From contig DAOTXK010000273.1 in the NCBI GenBank assembly GCA_034435395.1, positions 1 to 9,015 of the forward strand: a DNA stretch of 9,015 nt, in the 5' to 3' direction. The notes beneath the pieces were generated by a model. That model saw nothing but the letters and a program-made list of their open reading frames with translations. It did no database searches and had not been told where the DNA came from. Below are positions 6,056 through 9,015 of the stretch, piece after piece. The stretch comes from DAOTXK01 sp034435395. GTDB lineage: Bacteria; Chloroflexota; Anaerolineae; Aggregatilineales; Ch27. Positions within the stretch are counted from its first letter, which is position 1, and the number at the start of each line of letters is the position of its first letter. The translations under genes and the position numbers were made by a program.

Positions 6056-6403
6056 GTGTTGTACCAGAACGACACCGAGATGCTGTTTCCACCCCGCGTG
6101 ATCGCGGCCCTGTGGAACCTGCGGGGTCCCGAATGGCAGACGCTGGTGGAACACGTTCGAAGGCTGCCCCAGAACCACCCGGATGTCCTGGGATTCATGT
6201 TGATGATGGTCCGGCTGGACGGCTGCATGACCTGCCACGCCGACAGCTACCGGGCCATGCGCGGCTGTACCCTCTGTGCGCGGCAGGCGGTCGCGCGTTT
6301 CAAAGGCAGCGATCGCGAACTGATCGCCCGCTGGGAGATCGCCCGGCAGGACATCCTGAACTGGATGGAACATGGCATCACGCCTGAGCCTGAATGCCGT
6401 TGA
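6056..6403 (+). CDS. Small cytoplasmic protein with two CxxC pairs (unknown function)
   Basis: I do not recognise a named family. The product has 115 residues, with no signal peptide and no membrane span. A helical N-terminal half (MLFPPRVIAALWNLRGPEW, residues 9-27) leads to GFMLMMVRLDGCMTCH, giving Cys57-x2-Cys60-His61, and then Cys71-x2-Cys74 (GCTLCA); a lone Cys114 is next to last. The C-terminal half is a charged helix. Spacing CxxC-x10-CxxC suggests a Zn2+ or Fe-S site or a redox pair; this is inference. The Leu-x-Gly-Cys-x2-Cys context recalls AhpD-like (carboxymuconolactone decarboxylase) proteins, but their conserved His four residues after the second Cys is absent. Start: GTG 6056, chosen for its ribosome binding site. 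It is separated from nuoI by a strong terminator, yet sits between complex I genes and mrp, which hints at an Fe-S or redox link. Confidence 0.78.
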   Translation: MLYQNDTEMLFPPRVIAALWNLRGPEWQTLVEHVRRLPQNHPDVLGFMLMMVRLDGCMTCHADSYRAMRGCTLCARQAVARFKGSDRELIARWEIARQDILNWMEHGITPEPECR

Positions 6404-6451
6404 CACCCCCTGGCCTTAACGCCGTGAGGAGAGAACGCGCCCGACGGGATT

Positions 6452-6480
6452 TTGGCTGGATGCCAGGAACTGGATACAAT
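6452..6480 (+). promoter_or_regulatory. Promoter of mrp
   Basis: The -35 box TTGGCT (6452-6457; 4 of 6) and -10 box TACAAT (6475-6480; 5 of 6) are 17 bases apart, followed by an A/T-rich stretch to about 6505 in otherwise GC-rich DNA. Transcription would begin near 6487, giving a leader of about 80 bases before the mrp ATG. Confidence 0.65.
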
Positions 6481-6512
6481 AAAAACGATCTCTCTTTAAA
6501 ATATTCGCCCCT

Positions 6513-6545
6513 GAGTGCAGCGATCACTGATGGTTAACAGCACTC
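6513..6545 (+). other. Dyad in the mrp leader
   Basis: GAGTGC (6513-6518) and GCACTC (6540-6545) can pair over a 21-base loop that contains GGTTAAC. The right arm ends one base before a 7-codon reading frame (ATG 6547) whose TGA overlaps the mrp ATG. The stem is only 6 bp, so it may be chance. Confidence 0.25.
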
Positions 6546-6566
6546 GATGGGCACAAGCGAGGACCC

Positions 6567-7631
6567 ATGAGCACACAATCAGCGCCGACTGAGGCGGTTA
6601 TCGCCGCCCTGAGTGGCGTCCATGACCCGGAACTGCACCGGGATATCGTCAGCCTGAACATGGTTCAAGACCTGCGCATCGAAGACGGTGTGGCGCGTTT
6701 CCGTCTTGTATTGACCACCCCTGCCTGCCCGCTGAAAGATGTTTTCGAGCGCGAGTGCCGCGCCGCCCTGGTGGGCAAAGTCGACGGCATCACCGATATC
6801 GACATCACGTGGGACAGTCAGGTGCCCACCGACAAACGCCTGCACGGGCGATTGGACACCAAAATGCGCAGCATCATCGCCATCAGCAGTGGCAAGGGCG
6901 GCGTGGGCAAGAGCACCGTGGCCGTTAACCTGGCCATAGCGCTGGCCCAGAGCGGCGCTCGCGCGGGATTGTTGGACGCCGACATTCTCGGCCCCAACAT
7001 ACCAATGATGGTCGGGCTGGGCTTCGGCCCGCCCCGGCTTACAGCCGATAAGAAACTGGTGCCTTTTGAGGTGTATGGCATCCAGGTGATGAGCATGGGC
7101 TTTCTGGTGGAGCCAGGTCGGCCGCTGGTCTGGCGGGGACCGATGCTCCATAGCGCCATCCGCCAGCTTTTCGACGACGTGGCCTGGGACGCGGTGGACT
7201 ACCTGATCGTGGACCTGCCGCCGGGCACCGGCGACGCCCAGCTTAGCCTGGCCCAAAGCGTCCCCCTGACCGGCGCGGTGATCGTCACCCAGCCCCAGGA
7301 GGTGGCCGTCGAAGATGCCGCCAAAGGGCTGGTCATGTTCGAGCAGGTCAAGGTGCCGATTCTGGGCGTCATTGAGAATATGTCGGGCGAGTTCTTCGGC
7401 GAAGGCGGCGGGGAACGCCTGGCCGCGCAGCGGGGCGTGCCTTTCCTGGGCCGCATCCCGATGGATGCCCAGGTCCGCATCGGTGGCGACAGCGGTCGAC
7501 CGATTGTGATCGACGCCCCCGCCTCGCCAGCAGCCCAGGCTTTCCAGGAATTGTCCAGGAACGTGGCCGCCCGCGTCAGTGTGGTGACGCTGGCCCAAAC
7601 GGACGTGATCCCGCTCAACATCATCAGCTAG
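6567..7631 (+). CDS. mrp: Mrp/ApbC/NBP35-family P-loop ATPase with N-terminal MIP18 domain, lacking the CxxC motif
   Basis: A 354-residue cytoplasmic ATPase of the family that carries Fe-S clusters to target proteins. An N-terminal MIP18 (DUF59) domain (about 8-85) includes the conserved TPACPLKD with Cys54. A SIMIBI-class P-loop domain follows: deviant Walker A SGKGGVGKS (108-116), LLDADILGPN (135-144), DLPPGTGD (216-223) and ENMS (270-273). In ApbC/Mrp and NBP35 a CxxC motif lies just after ENMS and ligates a bridging [4Fe-4S] cluster in the dimer. Here ENMS is followed after only three residues by FGEGGG, so the Cys loop is missing. The whole protein has just two cysteines (54 and 64). ATPase activity looks intact, but cluster binding in the usual way does not. 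Start ATG 6567 has GAGGA at 6559-6563. It has its own promoter and terminator. Confidence 0.93.
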   Translation: MSTQSAPTEAVIAALSGVHDPELHRDIVSLNMVQDLRIEDGVARFRLVLTTPACPLKDVFERECRAALVGKVDGITDIDITWDSQVPTDKRLHGRLDTKMRSIIAISSGKGGVGKSTVAVNLAIALAQSGARAGLLDADILGPNIPMMVGLGFGPPRLTADKKLVPFEVYGIQVMSMGFLVEPGRPLVWRGPMLHSAIRQLFDDVAWDAVDYLIVDLPPGTGDAQLSLAQSVPLTGAVIVTQPQEVAVEDAAKGLVMFEQVKVPILGVIENMSGEFFGEGGGERLAAQRGVPFLGRIPMDAQVRIGGDSGRPIVIDAPASPAAQAFQELSRNVAARVSVVTLAQTDVIPLNIIS

Positions 7632-7656
7632 CGCCCGACCGCCCTGGGTAGCCATG

Positions 7657-7698
7657 GAGCCAGAATCCCCCGTGCGGGAGGACTCTGGCTCTATCTTT
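7657..7698 (+). terminator. Probable intrinsic terminator after mrp
   Basis: GAGCCAGA (7657-7664) pairs with TCTGGCTC (7684-7691), and inside the arms CCCCC pairs in part with the GGGAGG run, giving a long GC-rich hairpin. The tail TATCTTT (7692-7698) is only moderately T-rich. It lies between convergent genes, but the minus-strand side has no T run, so it is unlikely to work well for the opposite gene. Confidence 0.65.
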
Positions 7699-7714
7699 CC
7701 CCGGCTAGAGGGTG

Positions 7715-7990
7715 TCACTCGTTGCCGATAACTTCGATCTCGTCGCTGGAGTGCGGCGGGTTACTCCGCCCGACAACCACCCAAAAAACCACGTTCAGAG
7801 CCAGCGCCGCAACAAACGCCCACAGGCCCTCCACCGACCAACCCCGATAGACGAGGTACCGCCGCACGATCTCCGCGCCTCCCAACATCACCAGGGCCAT
7901 GATCCGCCGCCGCTTGGGTTCGGCGCGCTGCACGATCAGTATCAGCAGACAGAAGATCGCCGTCAGGCCGAGCCAGGCTCCCCAATTCAT
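7715..7990 (-). CDS. Small membrane protein of unknown function
   Basis: I do not recognise this protein. It has 91 residues and begins MNWGAWLGLTAIFCLLILIV, a first membrane helix (about 4-20). A strongly basic loop follows (PKRRR, 25-29), then a weaker hydrophobic stretch (30-41), an Arg pair, and a last helix (about 54-74) before an acidic tail (DEIEVIGNE). Basic residues in the loop suggest that loop faces the cytoplasm. I chose ATG 7990 because a strong promoter (8030-8058) lies just upstream; longer in-frame starts up to 8110 would begin before that promoter, and the extra residues are low in character. The ribosome binding site is weak. It converges on mrp, with an 83-base gap that holds the mrp terminator, and diverges from the STAS gene. 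Expression from a near-consensus promoter supports it as a real gene. Confidence 0.68.
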   Translation of the reverse strand: MNWGAWLGLTAIFCLLILIVQRAEPKRRRIMALVMLGGAEIVRRYLVYRGWSVEGLWAFVAALALNVVFWVVVGRSNPPHSSDEIEVIGNE

Positions 7991-8029
7991 CGCCCATGTC
8001 GCCCCACAACCGTCGGACACTACCGAGCC

Positions 8030-8058
8030 ATTATAAAGCGCGCCAGGCTGACCTTCAA
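8030..8058 (-). promoter_or_regulatory. Promoter of the 91-residue membrane protein gene
   Basis: On the minus strand, -35 box TTGAAG (8053-8058; 4 of 6) and a perfect -10 box TATAAT (8030-8035) are 17 bases apart. Transcription would start near 8023, leaving a leader of about 33 bases. A 20-bp palindrome directly abuts the -35 box on its upstream side. Confidence 0.72.
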
Positions 8059-8078
8059 CCGGCCGGTGCACCGGCCGG
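8059..8078. repeat. Perfect 20-bp palindrome between divergent promoters
   Basis: CCGGCCGGTGCACCGGCCGG reads the same on both strands with no central spacer and does not extend further outward. It begins at the base next to the -35 box of the minus-strand promoter and ends 25 bases before the -35 box of the plus-strand STAS promoter. The position suits an operator for a dimeric regulator acting on one or both promoters; that is inference. Because it has no loop, RNA hairpin function is less natural. Confidence 0.85.
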
Positions 8079-8103
8079 GCTGCCCCCTTACTCGCGCCAA
8101 TAT

Positions 8104-8132
8104 TTGACAACGGGGCTGTGTTCGCTCACAAT
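8104..8132 (+). promoter_or_regulatory. Promoter of the STAS / kinase operon
   Basis: A perfect -35 box TTGACA (8104-8109) is followed after 17 bases by CACAAT (8127-8132; 4 of 6). Transcription would start near 8139, with a leader of about 79 bases before ATG 8218. Confidence 0.6.
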
Positions 8133-8205
8133 AGTCGCCGTCCCGTTAAAGATCATACTAATCCTTAACTTGCCATCCCTCACGGCATTTGGCATTGGAC
8201 AATAC

Positions 8206-8211
8206 AAGGAG
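8206..8211 (+). promoter_or_regulatory. Ribosome binding site that fixes the STAS protein start
   Basis: AAGGAG lies 6 bases before ATG 8218. The open frame extends upstream to 7996, across the divergent promoters and the palindrome, so this site decides the true start. Confidence 0.88.
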
Positions 8212-8217
8212 CACCGC

Positions 8218-8550
8218 ATGAAGATTCAAACCTCGGAACTTAAGCGTGTCACGTTGTTCGAAGTCAGCGGCCGCATTGACAGCACCAACGCCAACGAGCT
8301 CGGAGAAGCCCTGAACGCCGCCATTGACACCGGGCGCACGCAGATTGTGGTTGACCTCTCCGACGTGGAGTATATGAGCAGCGCCGGTCTGCGCGAACTG
8401 GTGACCGCGCTCAAGAAGGTCAAGCGCGGCACTGGCGACCTCCGCCTGGCATCGCCTTCCCCGCGGGTCATGGAAGTCCTGGAGTTGGCCGGGCTGGACT
8501 CTATTTTCGAAATCTATCCGAATCAGGTGGAAGCGGTTGGCAGCTTCTAG
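8218..8550 (+). CDS. STAS-domain anti-anti-sigma factor (SpoIIAA/RsbV family)
   Basis: A single STAS domain of 110 residues, the usual length. In partner switching the unphosphorylated protein binds an anti-sigma kinase and frees its target; phosphorylation on a conserved Ser blocks this. The first strands end in VSGRIDS (16-22) and the core block is VVDLSDVEYMSSAGLREL (44-61). By alignment with B. subtilis SpoIIAA (Met-Asp-Ser58-Ser-Gly-Leu), Ser55 is the predicted phosphorylation site; the preceding Asp is Ser54 here, a common variant. LELAGLDSIFEI (88-99) closes the domain. ATG 8218 is set by AAGGAG. The kinase gene begins 20 bases downstream, so the two are one operon. The target (a sigma factor or some other regulator) is not in the window. 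Confidence 0.93.
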   Translation: MKIQTSELKRVTLFEVSGRIDSTNANELGEALNAAIDTGRTQIVVDLSDVEYMSSAGLRELVTALKKVKRGTGDLRLASPSPRVMEVLELAGLDSIFEIYPNQVEAVGSF

Positions 8551-8570
8551 CAAGCTGAGGAAAGCGCAGT

Positions 8571-9015
8571 ATGGGCGAAGAACATCGCCTGGTCATTTCG
8601 GGTGTCCTGGAGCGAATCCCAGACATCTGCGACTTTGTAGCCGCCAGCGCCCGGCGAGCGGGCCTCAACGAGCGGGCGATCTACCACTGTCAGATGGCGG
8701 TTGATGAAGCCTGCACCAACATCGTCGAACACGGCTATAGCACCAGCGACCAAACCGGCGAGATTGAGATCATCTGTCGTGACGAAGGCGATAGCTACCT
8801 CATCAACATTTCAGACGACAGCCCGCCATTCAACCCCCTTGAGCAGGTGGAACCGAATCCAAACGCCCCGCTGGCGGAACGCGAACCGGGCGGATGGGGC
8901 ATTTACTTCATCAAAAAAATGATGGACCGGGCGTCGTACACCCACAAAGATGGACGAAATAACCTGACCATGGTGAAGTGCAAAACCCCGGCCAACCTGG
9001 CGGTCTCCTCCACAG
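8571..9015 (+). CDS. RsbW/SpoIIAB-type serine kinase (GHKL ATPase), cut by right window edge
   Basis: 148 residues are visible of a HATPase_c_2-type kinase, expected to bind and phosphorylate the STAS protein encoded just upstream and to hold back a sigma factor or other target. ATP-site motifs: N-box DEACTNIVEHGY (45-56) with Glu46 and the Mg-binding Asn50; G1 box SDDSPPFNP (81-89), with Ser84 where many relatives have Gly; and G2 box GGWGIYFIKKMMD (107-119). The frame is closed by a strand, NNLTMVKCK (130-138), where proteins of this family often end. Here the frame stays open to the window edge with about 10 more residues, so a short tail or a further domain is possible. ATG 8571 has GAGGA at 8557-8561, nine bases upstream. 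Whether it is a true anti-sigma factor cannot be told from this fragment. Confidence 0.92.
   Translation, partial: MGEEHRLVISGVLERIPDICDFVAASARRAGLNERAIYHCQMAVDEACTNIVEHGYSTSDQTGEIEIICRDEGDSYLINISDDSPPFNPLEQVEPNPNAPLAEREPGGWGIYFIKKMMDRASYTHKDGRNNLTMVKCKTPANLAVSST

Noticed and set aside
6224..6238. CMTCH in the small Cys protein as a c-type heme site (CxxCH).
   Set aside because: There is no signal peptide or membrane span, a second CxxC follows ten residues later, and there is no visible distal Met region. A metal or redox site fits better.
5930..6406. A 158-codon minus-strand frame opposite the CxxC protein.
   Set aside because: The plus-strand frame has an ideal ribosome binding site and paired CxxC motifs; the reverse frame overlaps the nuo terminator and shows no motif.
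6579..7718. A 379-codon minus-strand frame opposite mrp.
   Set aside because: Same cause: antisense of a well-supported gene, with no domain and no promoter or ribosome binding site pointing into it.
7991..8110. Extending the small membrane protein to a start at 8110 on the minus strand.
   Set aside because: The extra residues would be encoded upstream of a TTGAAG-17-TATAAT promoter and across the palindrome.
7996..8217. Extending the STAS protein to an in-frame ATG at 7996 (184 residues).
   Set aside because: The extension crosses two divergent promoters and the palindrome, and AAGGAG sits 6 bases before ATG 8218.
1..9015. Search for CRISPR arrays, insertion sequences, tRNA or rRNA genes and phage genes.
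   Set aside because: No spaced direct repeats, transposase motifs, tRNA-like cloverleaf or rRNA stretches were seen by eye; a weak tRNA could only be excluded with a dedicated search.

Overview
The window is a GC-rich bacterial chromosomal segment (about 60% G+C by eye) with short intergenic gaps, GTG as well as ATG starts, and promoter-like sites of the TTGACA-17-TATAAT type. The gene content (a fused NuoC-NuoD, a NuoI with a lineage-type N-terminal insert, single-helix and CxxC proteins of unknown function, a GDP-rhamnose cassette) would suit a Chloroflexota (Anaerolineae-like) bacterium. That assignment is inference; no rRNA or other marker gene is present to prove it. I see no insertion sequence, phage gene, CRISPR array, tRNA or rRNA.

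Layout. (1) Bases 1-1380, minus strand: a two-gene sugar-nucleotide operon, rmd then gmd (gmd runs off the left edge), predicted to turn GDP-mannose into GDP-D-rhamnose for a surface glycan. It is read from a near-consensus promoter at 1430-1458. (2) 1381-1585 is a divergent promoter region, followed on the plus strand by an unrecognised 216-residue protein with one membrane helix and a long predicted external domain. (3) 2295-5960, plus strand: a compact operon iscX-nuoB-nuoCD-nuoI closed by a strong intrinsic terminator. It encodes NuoB, C, D and I, the part of respiratory complex I that carries clusters N2, N6a and N6b and the quinone site, preceded by an IscX-like Fe-S assembly/iron-binding protein whose stop codon overlaps the nuoB start. 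(4) 5961-6403: a 115-residue soluble protein with two CxxC pairs, behind a GC-rich structured leader. (5) 6452-7698: mrp (ApbC/NBP35 family P-loop ATPase with an N-terminal MIP18 domain), with its own promoter and a likely terminator. It lacks the CxxC cluster-binding motif typical of the family. (6) 7715-7990, minus strand: a 91-residue membrane protein of unknown function, convergent with mrp. (7) 7991-8217: a second divergent promoter region holding a perfect 20-bp palindrome. (8) 8218-9015, plus strand: a STAS anti-anti-sigma factor followed by an RsbW/SpoIIAB-type serine kinase (cut by the right edge), a classic partner-switching pair.

How the genes work together. Blocks 3 to 5 share an iron-sulfur/cysteine theme: Fe-S-rich complex I subunits, an IscX-like protein, a CxxC protein, and a relative of Fe-S carrier ATPases. 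The sequence shows only proximity, not a proven pathway. The sugar-nucleotide genes and the partner-switching pair look like independent transcription units. The most checkable oddities are the iscX-nuoBCDI arrangement, the Cys-motif-free Mrp, the CxxC protein and the palindrome between divergent promoters.
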